Assembly (NCBI GenBank): GCA_963995505.1
Contig: OZ023197.1
Span: 10,529,827 to 10,593,826, forward strand
Direction: 5' to 3'
Source of the DNA: Hypericum androsaemum
Taxonomy: Eukaryota > Streptophyta > Magnoliopsida > Malpighiales > Hypericaceae
Length of the DNA stretch: 64,000 bases
The position numbers and the translations under genes are program-made. Positions 15,201 to 26,058 of the stretch are shown here, one piece after another (the first letter of the stretch is position 1; every line of letters begins with the position of its first letter). Under the pieces are notes generated by a model that did not search any database, was not told where the DNA came from, and saw only the letters and a list, made by a program, of their open reading frames with translations.

Positions 15201-16420
15201 CAAATTCAGTGAATAAAGACTGGTCATCTAGCAGGATGGGAAACATCAAAACCTGTGATTAAATAAGCATCACAAATATAGCAATTTTCATTACTGTTTC
15301 AGTAGAAAATACCAACAGAAATATTGGATAAAGTAAGATAAAAAAATACAAGATAATCAGCACCATAGTTAACAAACAACATTTTTTTAGGGGTAATCAG
15401 CAATAACAATTTGAAAAAAATGAACAAATGAAAGATCTGTTACTGCAAATGGAGAGCATAGATGTGCCAAACTGACCGTTCTTTTATATTTTTCAACGAG
15501 ACTGCTATAGTTCGGCAGCTATTTATTCTATTCCCAAAATGAGTAGCCTATTTATTCTTGTCTAAGCTTGGTGCATCATCCTAATTCCTCGTGACATGAC
15601 GTTTCTATCGTATTTAGATTCAGATTACATCGACAGTTCATCAACGAACACCAGAAAATGTGGGAGTACCTGGCTTTCAAAAGGACCCAAAATACAAATA
15701 CAATAGGTAAACACACTACTCTACAGCAGAAAAAACGAGACCAAAATTTAACAACAGAAGCCGAAAAAAAACCTGCAAACAATCCACACACGCGACAAGT
15801 TATACCTCGTACATGAGGCAAACCACTTCAGCATTGTCCCGTGCGGGATCATACCCGTTCTTCAACCGTGTATTGACCTCCTTCAAGTGCACCGTCACAC
15901 GCTCCTCGTCAAGGCCACGCATCACCTCGAGGAACGGGCCAATGGACGCCGCCTCAAACTCGGTCAAGTACGTCTCCAACGCCTGGTGGTGCTGCGAGAC
16001 GCACTGCACACAATGCCGCATCTCCCTTGACAGCCTCGCCCACAGTGCCCGGAGCGGGGAGTCTGCCCGCTCGTCCTTGTGGTAGTTGTAGAACGTCTCG
16101 AGTAGCGGGCCCATCAACTCCCACGAGTTGCACCACGCGTGGGACTCCTCGGGGAGGCTCGTCAAGTAGTTATAAGAATCCAAGAACCTGTCGTTTTCCA
16201 ATCCAAACAAAGTCCGAAATTAGTTTTTTTTTACCTTTTAATTAAAGCTATGAGCGGTTAGGGCAGAGAGGGAGAGAGAGAGAAGGGACCATTTCTCTTT
16301 GAGTTGGTGGAGACGGCGTCGTTTCGAGGGGTCGTCCGATTCGGCGTCGTCTTCTTCCTCGTCTTCGATGCCTCTCCACCTGTCGAGCAACTCTCTCCTC
16401 AGAGCCATCGCTTTGGCCAT
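3225..16420 (-). CDS. SEN1: SEN1/senataxin-like superfamily 1B helicase (copy A, intact)
   Basis: Large nuclear UPF1-like helicase expected to unwind RNA:DNA hybrids and act in transcription termination and RNA processing (family knowledge). It resembles Arabidopsis At1g16800. Exons read from splice sites and frame: 16420-16290, 16187-15806, 15252-15136, 14992-14913, 14358-14212, 14112-13964, 13865-13735, 13600-13478, 13354-13281, 12363-11773, 11269-11158, 11001-10867, 9813-9484, 9219-8946, 8837-7543, 6871-6472, 6397-5475, 5386-5321, 5235-5110, 4815-4571, 4488-3272. The frame stays open throughout, giving about 2,350 residues. Motor motifs: GPPGTGKT near residue 1488 (split by an intron), IIDEAAQ near 1792, GDPKQLP near 1822, YRMHPEI near 1863, VDGFQGRE near 1988, RRMNVALTRAK near 2028. 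The long N-terminal part is the SEN1_N-type helical region, followed by an acidic/Ser-rich linker in exon 15. The C-terminal tail is Lys/Ser-rich and probably disordered, with nuclear localisation signals. The 3' end is uncertain: either a stop at 3225 by reading on, or one more small exon. Intron 7 appears to begin with GC. Confidence 0.9.
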
Positions 16421-16475
16421 TTCTACTCTCGATTCGCCCGATCTTCCCTTCTACGATGGAAGGTTGAAGGTCCGA

Positions 16476-16507
16476 TTTTGGGCGGGAAATTTGGGCTTTT
16501 AGGGTTT
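16476..16507 (-). promoter_or_regulatory. E2F, site II and telo-box cluster of the helicase promoter
   Basis: On the minus strand, about 60-85 bases upstream of the helicase ATG, lie TTTCCCGCC (16481-16489, E2F consensus), AGCCCA (16492-16497, site II type) and AAACCCTAA (16499-16507, telo-box). These motifs are known from promoters of proliferation- and S-phase-linked plant genes. The E2F and telo-box words are also present upstream of copies C and D but are deleted upstream of copy B. Confidence 0.55.
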
Positions 16508-16859
16508 TTTTTTTCTTGTTCTTAGGATGGTTCTCTTCTTACGGAAGAGAGAGAGGCGGGGAAGTAGGAAGAGGAAGTGACTCCGGATCCGCCGCTCACA
16601 AATCGAACCGCCAAAATTTTAATCTCTTTCTGAAAGGACCAAGACAAGAATTTTCCAAACAACGTCAACTTATAATGGTCGGTCCGTGCTGGCCGATTGA
16701 AACGGGACCAAACCTAAAAACTATGATAAATTATGTTCTTGTTTTTCGGGTGTATTTATAAATGAGACGGGATTAAAGAAAATTTTTCTACAGGTGGGGA
16801 CTACATTTTGGACTGTCAAATTTGATTATCTTTAAATCTGATGGTCAATAAGCCTATCA

Positions 16860-16975
16860 GGTGATATTGGTTTGCATGTGAAGCGATATTGGTTTGCAAG
16901 ATGCTGGTTTATATATGAAGTGATATTGGTTTGCATGTGAAGTGATATTGGTTTGTATGTGTAGTGATATTAGTT
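16860..16975. repeat. Short imperfect tandem repeat (about 22-base unit)
   Basis: The word GTGATATTGGTTTGCATGTG recurs about five times with substitutions and one unit of altered length. It lies about 450-550 bases upstream of the helicase ATG and is absent from the corresponding flank of copy B. Confidence 0.75.
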
Positions 16976-18073
16976 TAAGTTAGTCCACATGGGTGGGAAC
17001 TAGACGATGCATTTCCTACTTTCCGAAAATGTATTTAACAATTTGTTTTTACTGTGTCGGTAAGTTTCTCGTTGACATCATCGATCAGTTTTATCATGAA
17101 AATTACTTAAATATCCTTTGAATTTCTGCGACGTCTCCAAACTTGGTAAAAAAAAAGTCAAAATTAGATCAAAAATCCCGACAGTTTGGAAACTACAACG
17201 GTTGGTGGTTCTCGAGGCGAATAAAAAGACAGAGTCCACCGCGGGAGCTCGACAAATGTTGCCAAATCAACAATGGAAGTGAGACTGGGCCCGAATTACG
17301 ATTTTCCCACCAATACCCAATTTGCCGAAAGCCCAACATCCGACAAACCCAATTTTTGCTCGTAATCCCCATGGCCCAGGTCCCAGGTAACTCGCCCAAT
17401 ATCTTCACCAGTACTGCACTAATTACGGGTTTGCCCTCGACAACTGTTCCTCCATCCATCCATCGCTCCATTTCGCAGCGAGTTTTGAAGGTACCCCAAA
17501 ACACCTACTAATCTAAATTCGCTTAGATAATTTTCAAAAAGTGACAATACTGTTCCAATAAATATTCAAATTATTTTATTTTTAAAGGCTCGAACTCGAG
17601 ATCTATTTATTAAATAAGAACATAACACTTCTTCACAATTAAATCCATACATTTCATATACATTGTTTTGTTGCTCTATAGCAATTGTATTGCTCTTTTA
17701 CTTGGACGGGCAAGAGTTTACTCGAATAAAGTTGGTCGGCTACTATTTATTAAAAGTTACGATGTGTGTTTTTTTCATTTAGGTGAATTACGAACTAGCA
17801 ACAATTTGCAATGTTCTTACACTGGGATCTGTAATGTTACAGCTAATTACCAGATACAGGAATTTTAAATAAAATACAGCAAGACAGACTCGAGGTGGAG
17901 TAAAGTTTCTCCACACCTGCATCCAACTAACATAACAAAGGTACAAGCGCCTCAAAAATTCTGGACTACAGGATCCTCCATAGAAGATGCATCAAAATAA
18001 TGCGGATGCGTTCCCTGATTCGCCTTGCTGTGAGAACGAATCGAATTCGGGCTTCCTCCAGAGAGATTCAAAC

Positions 18074-19915
18074 TCAAAGAACAATTCGATGAGCTTTTCC
18101 GTAATACCGGTTTATGAATGGAGCACCCTGCAATCAGACCAAGTCACGTTTCCAAATACACGTAAGTATACTTTTTGAAAACATCTTATGAACTTGTTAA
18201 ACGAAATCCCAAGTATCAGGCAAGAACTTGGGGTTCATTTTACCTTAAATCGAGAGATATCAGGAGTATCAGGTGTGTCTACAGGATAGAACTTGTAGAA
18301 CTTAATTTCTTCATATGCCCTCCTTGTCTCCTCGCTCATTTCTTGCAATTTCTTCTGCCTGGCTTCCTCGGCCTGCAAACAAAAAACATTGTTCAATGCA
18401 GCCTAATAACAAATTGCACGCAATTCCAGTCAGTAATGAGGCTAAGCTTCTCCAACACATACCTCTCTATTAGCTTTTTTTGCTTCTCGAACTTTCTCTT
18501 TGACGAATTCCTGAGATTGCAGCAAAAAGACCAGCTTAAACAACCACACACAAAAAAAAAACAGTATGGCATAGAACCGAACAACTTTGTCAAATGGGTT
18601 ATGGGGAGTATCAAGCCTCACCTTAAAGGCATCTTTCTGATCTTCTGACAGAGCTTCCTCGTCGTCGTTGATGAGTTCCTTAGTGAATTCCTGAAGATCG
18701 TATATAAAAAAAATGAATTTTGATAGGTCTTCCTTCACGATAAAGACGTAGCAAGGCAAGACTAAGTAACGAGAAAAAACATGGACAGGATTGTTCTTGC
18801 AAGGGAGTAAGAACCTACCTCAAGTTTATGCATTTTCCAATCGAACTCACAAACGACCTGATTCCATCAAATATAAGCAGTCAGATAGACGGAACAGTGA
18901 ATTTAATTAGAGCAGTCCTACTATGATTATAAAACAGTGATCAACAAAGTTCAGCAAAACAAAACACGTACGGTTTAACCTTACCGGCTTTGGTTCTGCA
19001 GGGAATAGTATCTGAACCTCAGTATTTTGCTCAAGCTCATCTTCCGGATTGTAGAAATAAGGCAGGCAGTACTCAAATTTCTTCACTCGATCTATCTTCA
19101 TATGCCTCAAAGCAACCCTCCTCTGATTGCAGGTCAGAGTGAAAATTCGCGACTTCAATCTGTCCACTTGAGTGTCCCTTTCCTCCAGAGGTATATAAGG
19201 AGACCAGTCCATTTTCATTTGTTTCATTGGAACTATTTCCTCATTCTCACTCTGAACTGACGTGATTCCAATCTTATCAGATGGCGGGAAAGGAGATACA
19301 ACCTGCAGGAGATAAGTATAGATCGGTAAGATAATCTGTGAGACGGAAAAAGGCATCTATGACCAATCCATTTTGACTATTTTCCTTCATGGTATTTATA
19401 TATACGTGGATGACAATCACAAAAAATAGCAAAGCAAGACGACAGAATATCATAAAATCACAATAGTAAAATCACTTATCCATTAGAAGCACAACTGCAA
19501 TGCCAAAAGAACTTACAGCGACCACGGCAGGGACGCTGACCGGTCTATCTTGGCCTTTGACAATAGCCATTTGAGGTTCTGAACAACCAAAAAGATAAAC
19601 CTTTTTCCCGTATAAGACTCCCCCATCTTCAAAAGCGGCTTCGAGATTGGAGAAGTTCCAGTTGAACTCGTAAACTTTATCCAACTGATCCCACTCTATC
19701 CCAACAGGAAAAGCCGACTTCCATAGATCCTCCAAATTGCGCTGGTCCTCCAAGTACTCAGGCTCGGGCGACTTCTTAGCCCGTTTATTCTTCTTCTTCT
19801 CCTCCACGAGTGCCTCTACTTCACGAGAAGAAGAAGAAGGCTCCGGTTCGGCACCGGCGGCATCTGCTCTCTTCCTCTTAGCTCCTCCTCTCTTATTCAT
19901 GGTTCTTAGCGGCAT
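18074..19915 (-). CDS. HIT4: HEAT INTOLERANT 4 (HIT4) homologue
   Basis: Exons: 19915-19517, 19302-18985, 18857-18819, 18690-18622, 18510-18463, 18372-18244, 18127-18074. Every junction is GT-AG and in phase 0, giving about 351 residues. The basic Lys/Arg-rich N-terminus carries runs such as KKKNKRAKK (nuclear/nucleolar signals), followed by the family core with DLWKSAFPVGIEWDQLD, SPFPPSDKIGITS and KKFEYCLPYFYNPEDELEQ. An acidic-basic helical, probably coiled-coil stretch spans exons 4-6 (EFVKEKVREAKKANRE). The family C-terminal signature FINRYYGKAH is in the last exon. In Arabidopsis, HIT4 is a nuclear protein needed for heat-induced chromocentre decondensation and release of transcriptional silencing. 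Two start codons are possible (19915 and 19900); the second gives MNKRGGAKRKR, closer to the usual family N-terminus. No damage was seen. It is transcribed in the same direction as the helicase and lies upstream of it. Confidence 0.92.
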
Positions 19916-19982
19916 CAGCGCAAGGGTCAGGGTTTAAGGAAGAATTGGCGAGTGTTTTGGTAAAAATATGAGAAACGAAGGG

Positions 19983-19991
19983 TTAGGGTTT
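19983..19991 (-). promoter_or_regulatory. Telo-box in the HIT4 5' leader
   Basis: AAACCCTAA on the minus strand, about 70 bases upstream of the HIT4 start codon and downstream of its TATA box. A degenerate second copy (AAACCCTGA) lies at about 19926-19934. Telo-boxes are common in plant nucleolar, ribosomal and chromatin genes; a regulatory role here is inferred. Confidence 0.5.
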
Positions 19992-20020
19992 TTGTGATGT
20001 TTGTGCTTAGCACCTCCCTT

Positions 20021-20032
20021 CCTTATATATAG
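20021..20032 (-). promoter_or_regulatory. TATA box of HIT4
   Basis: CTATATATAAGG on the minus strand, about 107 bases upstream of the HIT4 ATG. This spacing leaves a 5' UTR of roughly 70-80 bases. Confidence 0.6.
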
Positions 20033-20182
20033 TATCGAACTAAATAGGAAGGGGATCATCGCTTTTGTTCTAAGCTAGGTTATATAAGAAAGAAAAATAG
20101 CAAACCTAAATAGGAAGGGGATCATCGCTTGTGTTGTAAGCTAGGCTATATAAGAAAAAAAAGCAAACCATAATATAATATA

Positions 20183-20681
20183 TGTTGGGTATGGAGACTT
20201 CGTACTATACGGAGTTACTGTTTACGCGTTGAATATACGGAGTTACTGTTCACATGTTGACTTTTCACTGTTCACATGTTGACTGGGTACTATTCATCCG
20301 CGGCCAGAAATGTGATTTCTGGTGGACGATTTTGCCCCTGCCGACACCAAATAGTCCTAGGCTGTGGGCACTATAAATACCCACCTCTCAGTCACTATTC
20401 CTGTATCTTCTTCCTTGTGTAGAGAGAGAGAGAGAGACAGAGAGAGAAGAGGAGAGAGAAACACCATTGTTGAGCGAGTGAAGCTCTAGAGTGTAGATCG
20501 AGCTTGATATAGTGAAATCTCCTGGCTTGGTACGCCCCCGGACGTAGATCGGTTTAGATCGAACCGGGTGACCAAATTTTTGTGTCGTATTCTTGTGTGC
20601 GTGTGTTTCCTTTGTGTTTGTCATCGATCTCTAGCTCCGGTATTGTTCGTGTGGTGTTTGGGGCCCTCGTGTTTCCCAACA
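20183..20681. mobile_element. Solo LTR of a Copia-type retrotransposon
   Basis: A 499-base element starts TGTTGGG and ends CCCAACA and is flanked on both sides by the 5-base target duplication ATATA (20178-20182 and 20682-20686). It contains TATAAATA at 20372-20379 followed by a GA-rich run, as in an LTR promoter on the plus strand. There is no internal region, so it is best explained by LTR-LTR recombination. Two TTGAC words (20255-20285) are possible W-boxes. Confidence 0.85.
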
Positions 20682-23256
20682 ATATATACCTTAAATACCT
20701 AAAACCAAAAGTCCAAATAGGACAAACAGTTCCTAAATAGTAAAATACAAAAAAAAAGAGAAAAACAGTCAAGCTTCAAGAGATTGCCAAAAAAAAAACT
20801 ACCAAGGGTCCAAGAGGAAGAACCCAAAGTTAAGCAACAAGGTCAAACCATTTGGGTAAAGAAATCCACCTATATTATATGGAGGCTCTTAGACCTTAGA
20901 AGATTCCAGAAATACCCATCATCGTCCGAGGGGATGATTAGCTAGGGAGCAGCCTCGTTGGGATGATTTACGCAGCAAACTGCTCAACTGGGGAATTCAC
21001 GCAACACACAAGTGCGGACGCTAGGCGAAGAAGATTCAAGCCACCAATTTGGTGGGCCCTCAAATGGAAGGTTCGGGAACATCTCTTTTTTCTTGTGAAT
21101 TTATTAAATTATGATTTTTGTGTTTATACATTATAATTTTCAATAAAATTAGATAACATTGTCAAATTTAAAAGTGATAAATTATGTTATAACTATTTTC
21201 TATTTTTAAATAAAAATATCCTCGGTCAGATTAGTGAGTTGACCTATCAAATCGATTTACCCAAAAGACGGGAGAAATCTTTGATCGATCTCCAATTTTT
21301 TTTTTGAAACCATGTCACTCAGTTCATTGTTTTTTACTTGTGTTCATCGAGCACATACTTGTGTCTTTAGTATGAATAGGAAAAAAGAATTAATTTTAAT
21401 AGAAAAATGAATATTGAATTATTATTTTTTTCAAAATACCAAAACTCGTCGAATCCAAAATATTTATTTTTTCTTTTTTCAAAAAAATTATATTTTGTAT
21501 TTGACGAAGGTAATTTTGGTATTTTGAAATTTTTCAAAAATAAAAATCAATTGACAATTCTCATCAAAAGCTTTCTCTCTCTTCCCTGCGGAAGCTCATC
21601 ACGAACTAAATTTCTCCTCGCAAAAAGTCTAGATAGCTCAAGTTGTTGGATAATTAATAAATGAAGGAAAAGTCACTTTATATACTATGCTAGCTTACTC
21701 AAGAGACACAAATATTAAATATAAGCTAAGCTCTTATTAGTTGAAATGGTCCACTACATTAACTCTCTTTGACCATTTAGAAGATCGTCACTTGGTTGAA
21801 ATAGTCCACTAAATTGACTCTCTTTGACCATCTAGAAGATTGTCACTTGGTTGAAATAGTCTAGTATATTAACTTTCATATCTCTTTCGTATTGTCGCAA
21901 GAGTAGACTCTTCACTTTTTTTTTGGAGTTTAACAACCATTTGGAGTAAGGAGCAGATGTGGAGGAACATGAGAAAGGGTTGGGTCGATAACTTGGTGTA
22001 CGCCACGCATACAAGCGTTCACCAAGAAGAGCTATCGAAGAACCCAGCGTACGCCAGGATGACCAGATTCAAGGAAGAGAAAACTTTAGGCTAAAAGTGC
22101 ACGCAAAAAACCCAATTTTTACATGTTGGCGTATGCTACTATGAGCTAGCGTACGGGAGGCCCGGTCCAATCACGTTAGCTATCACGTCTGCCACCGAAT
22201 CGTTCTATATGTTCTTAGATTTTACTATAGGGCGAGTGTGGCCCTAAGAATTTTTTCATATACTAGATTTCATGCCTACCTTAGGTTTTTTACTTGGTGC
22301 TATATAAACTCTTATTTTATACGAGTTTTATAGTTTTTTCTCCTCTACATAACAAAATTATTATGGAAAAAATACCGAGAAATTTCTATAGTTTGACATA
22401 ATACACTAAGAAAACTAATCATTAATAAATTAGCCTCTAAATTTTGAGAGATCGAACTCATTAATCTGCAAAACTAACTTTTTTGTTAAGTTGTCATTTG
22501 AAATTATCAAAATATCTCTCTCCTCTTTTAACCCTTTACCACCTTCATCAAAGAACCACACCCATTCAATTTCCCAAAAAACTCCTCCAAATTCCCATTT
22601 CATATTCCAGTCAAAAACCAAAATCAACACAAACTTCTCACCCTTGAAAGATAAGAAATCAATTGTCCTGAAAAAAAAATACAAAAACACCGGTACAAAC
22701 TCTCAATTCTCATGAATAAAAACAACTCTTCCCATTCTCCTAGTGAGGATGCCTCTGGAAACTCAAAAACCAAAAAAGATTTAACAAAAATTTAGAGAAC
22801 ACACCTCACCAACCATACCAATTTAACAGTACGAGGTATAGGATAAAATAAGGGAAAATAGAAGTTCACGCTTGCATCTCCATGTATTAGGGTCTGTGTA
22901 TTAGGAGTTCTTCTAGTTGGTCGTTGATTCTTCCTCGATCATCGTTATCAACATCAATTTTTCTTACAAATTGGGTAATTATGTTCTTATAGATTATCTT
23001 ACACCAAAATTCTCTAGATAAGATAGGTTTAGAATTTGTTTGTGAATAAAATTTTGAAATATAAAAATTGATTAATAAGAAATAATCATTATTCTTGCCG
23101 ACTGAGTCTTAGCCAGAACTTGTAACATGCCATACAAAAACATGTCGAAAGTATCCGGACCTGAATTTTAAGTTATTTAAAAATTGTATAGATCAAATGA
23201 GGATCTGGGTCTTGATCCTGGTCTACGGGAGAGACAAATCCATTTATATGCTCTCT
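20682..23256. other. AT-rich intergenic stretch
   Basis: No gene could be supported. It holds a 55-base tandem repeat (21741-21880), several long A/T runs, and a short GC-richer part around 20880-21080. The open frames at 21407-21664 and 22430-22715 are low-complexity (Phe/Lys/Asn-rich) and resemble nothing known. Confidence 0.5.
21741..21880. repeat. Tandem repeat, 55-base unit, about 2.5 copies
   Basis: Unit begins TTGAAATGGTCCACTA and ends GATCGTCACTTGG. The second copy differs at a few positions, and the third is broken off after about 20 bases. Confidence 0.8.
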
Positions 23257-23265
23257 TTTTAAAAT

Positions 23266-24330
23266 GGATAAATTACTATCAAGTCCCTGAGATTTGACAA
23301 AATTACCAATATGATTCTTACTGTTCAATATTCCTTTTTTTCGTCCTCCAAGTTTGATAAAATAGAACTTTCAGGTCCCAACTCCAGTAACGGAAAATTA
23401 CTCCAGCAAAATTTTACATGCAAGGACCGAATTGCTCCTCAGTAAAAAAAAGTCATATTTTACAATCTTTAGAACATTAAGAACACTAAAAACACAATCA
23501 AGAACACTCCAATTAAAAATGAAAAACACCTAATTAACTACACAATAACAACATCCAATTCAAGAAAATTATCCCAGCCAAATCGAAATCATGAAACCAG
23601 ATCCACGGTATTTCGAAATCAATTAAATGCCCAAATATATCACCATCTTCTTTTGATCCCTTTAATTTATTTTCCCAAATGTTCTTCGTGGAGCTCCCAG
23701 GTGTCCTCGAGAAGCTGAGATTCGACCATCCCAGCGATTACTTTTGAGATCGGTGCACTAACCGATGTTCTTCGAGCACGACTACTTCTTTTGAGATCGG
23801 TGCCCAAACCAGCTCTAACCCTTTAGGCGGTGAACTAAACTTTGTACCGCCCGTTAATTTCAAGGTAGACGTTCACCTCTCCGTTCGACATGGGGAACGG
23901 ATCTAGATCCGATGGAGGTATCTGGTCTATGTCTTAACCCAAAAAAGACAGACACTGACCCTGAAGTTCTAGCGATAGGGGTGTTTATTGAGGCGTTGTT
24001 GGTGTTTAGTTAATTTGATATTTTTAATTTTTAATTGGGATGTTCTTGAGTATTTTATAGGGATATTTATTGAGGAGTTGTTAGTGTTTAGTTAATTGAA
24101 TATTTTTCATTTTTAATTGGGGTGTTCTTGATATTCTAAAGATTGAAGAAAGTGGATTTTTATGTTTTTTGACTGAGGGGCAATTTAGTACTTAAAGGTG
24201 AAATTTCGCCGGAGTTATTTTCCGGTACCGGAGTTAAGGATCTAAGGATAATTTGCCAGAGAAATTTGGAAACAGTAAAGATCTTTCTGGTGATTTCGTC
24301 AAACTCTAAAGATTTAAGGATAATTTGCCC
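23266..24330. mobile_element. Mutator-like element with long diverged terminal inverted repeats
   Basis: Terminal inverted repeats of roughly 250-300 bases: the left end GGATAAATTACTATCAAGTC is matched in reverse at the right end (GGGCAAATTATCCTTAAATC). Shared internal words include AAGAACACTCCAATTAAAAA. The flanks are 9-base near-identical direct repeats, TTTTAAAAT and TTTAAAAAT. The interior (about 23640-23960) is GC-richer and carries no transposase, so the element is non-autonomous and may contain captured sequence. Confidence 0.7.
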
Positions 24331-24339
24331 TTTAAAAAT

Positions 24340-25052
24340 AACTCAAGATCTATCATAGGTCAACCAATCTTGAATCCACCGGATCTAAATCCAAATAGAT
24401 TCAAAGAATCTATTTTTTTATATATAGGTGATATTTTCCTACTAAAATTTCTCAACAAATACATCAACTACGTCTTCTGAGGATCAAAGAATAGTTGCTC
24501 TGGTGAAACTCTTGGACTTAGCGGGATAAGACGCCATTCTCTATCTGAAGTCCTTGATTTCTGGTTAGGTGGATGGTTTTAGGTTGGAATTTTGTTTTGC
24601 CTTCTGACTGTTGGAAATTGTATAAAGCTATGCTTATAGGGGATCCTTCCCCTTTTTTAGGGTGCTCCAACTACTCACTTTTTAATAAAGATCACTTATG
24701 AGAAGGAAAAAAAAATACCAAATGTGTTTTTCTCTCGTCACAAAATCTTAAAAAGTCAAACGTATGCCAACGTTAATTTCTTATTTTCTATAAGTTCACA
24801 ATTTAATCAATTTCACGTGTAAAATAACCACCATCATATTTCAATTTGTGATCCTGCTAGACGAGATAAAAAAATTTAATAAAAAATTTTTTATACCAAT
24901 AATTACGTTGGTCTAAATTGTGGACTTCCGCCGAGATTGCATTTCCTTGGTGCATTATTACAACAGCCAATTTGATTATCAACCCGACCACCTTCGAATC
25001 GAATCAACAACTACTAAAACTCCTGCCCATAATTTCTGGGTGATAGTGAAGA
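24340..25052. other. Intergenic stretch downstream of the RTM2-like pseudogene
   Basis: No gene recognised. Around 24600-24720 a segment ends in AATAAAGATC and then an A-run, which could be a retroposon or transcript 3' end, but no flanking duplication was found. Confidence 0.4.
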
Positions 25053-25905
25053 TCAAATGTAGCTGTAGTACATGTAAGCCCCAACAGCAGCAATGACCAG
25101 AACAGCAACACCAACGTTGACCAAACTCAACCCGTCTTCGCCCCTCTCCATTGCAAGCCTTCCCTTCAAAGCCTCCGTAAGCCGAAGCAGCCATTCTCTT
25201 CACTTCCTTCATCTTCCCACCAACTGCCTCGTCCCTCTTGTAAGGATTCGGCCCGTTCTTCTTCTTATCATCTTCCTCCTGCTCTTTACTTTTCTTAACA
25301 CCTTCTGATGATGAAGATTCTTTCCAATCTCCCCCGCCTCCTTCCTTTCTGCGTCTTCCTTCTGCTTCGAAGACGAAGAACTAGGAGGAGGAGGAGGTAC
25401 TGGAAGCCTTGAAGTTGCTTGTTCTTTTTTACCCTTTTCAGGTTTCGCGTTCTTGAGTACTTCCCTGAGGGAAGGAGCTCTTGGGACGTCAGGTTTCTTC
25501 GTTTCCTCCGCTACCTTTCGCTTGTTCGCTTTAGTTGTGGTTCTAACGACTTCTTGAGTAATGACAGTAGCTGGTGGCGCGGGGACAGCAGGTTTGGGTG
25601 TTGCAGGAGCATTTGCAATTGCCGCTGCAGATGCTTCATGCCTAATGGGTTTCGTAGTGGTGGTTTCTGGTTGTAACTTGGAATTCTTCTTAGGGAGGAC
25701 ACTTGGAATCGGAGTACATGCGACTTCGGAAGCGTAATTGTGAGGATCCCATCTGCAAATTTCGCATGGATGTCGTTGACTTCGCAGTTCTGAGGAACTG
25801 CAAATGTCGTTGAACCTAGCCCATTTGTTGACTGCAATTTGCCTCTCCCTTGCAACTCTTATTATACGTGTGGACTATACGTACGTGATCTTCATTTGCT
25901 CCTTC
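25053..25905 (-). pseudogene. RTM2-like HSP20 (alpha-crystallin domain) pseudogene
   Basis: Family knowledge: RTM2-type proteins join an HSP20 domain to a long charged linker and a C-terminal membrane anchor, and in Arabidopsis restrict long-distance movement of potyviruses. Seen here, reading down the minus strand in changing frames: ADFKKEQMKI (about 25895), an in-frame TAG, NKWARFND, a frame change, then CEVNDIHAKFADGILTITL (about 25780-25730, the domain core). Next comes a frame change into a Pro/Ala/Lys-rich linker, another into ESSSSEGVKKSKEQEEDDKK, and a last one into VNVGVAVLVIAAVGAYMYY with its stop at 25053-25055. At least one stop and three or four frame changes mean it cannot encode the whole protein, unless some changes hide unrecognised introns. 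The N-terminus is lost; the sequence merges with helicase copy B at about 25985. Confidence 0.8.
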
Positions 25906-26058
25906 TTGAAATCTGCAAGAGAGGGTCGCGGGTTCAAATCTATTCATCTCGATTCCCTTAATCGAATATAAAAACATGTGATAAAAATGTTCACAAATAT
26001 AGCAATTTTCATTACTGTTTCAGTAGAAAATACCAACATAAATATTGGATAAAGTATG

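Larger units (their letters stand above)
16421..18073. other. Intergenic region between helicase 5' end and HIT4 3' end
   Basis: Besides the promoter cluster there is no gene here. Positions 16570-16720 and 17140-17785 match the upstream flank of helicase copy B (38690-38830 and 39140-40710), where a LINE has split the block. A 22-base tandem repeat lies at 16860-16975. From 17500 onward the sequence is AT-rich and ends in the 3' flank of HIT4. Confidence 0.6.

Noticed and set aside
24600..24720. Possible retroposon 3' end (AATAAAG then A-run)
   Set aside because: No target duplication or recognisable body was found; could be chance in AT-rich DNA.
25915..25960. tRNA-like B-box word (GGGTTCAAATC) suggesting a SINE upstream of the RTM2-like pseudogene
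   Set aside because: No A-box at the right distance, no tail and no flanking duplication could be identified.
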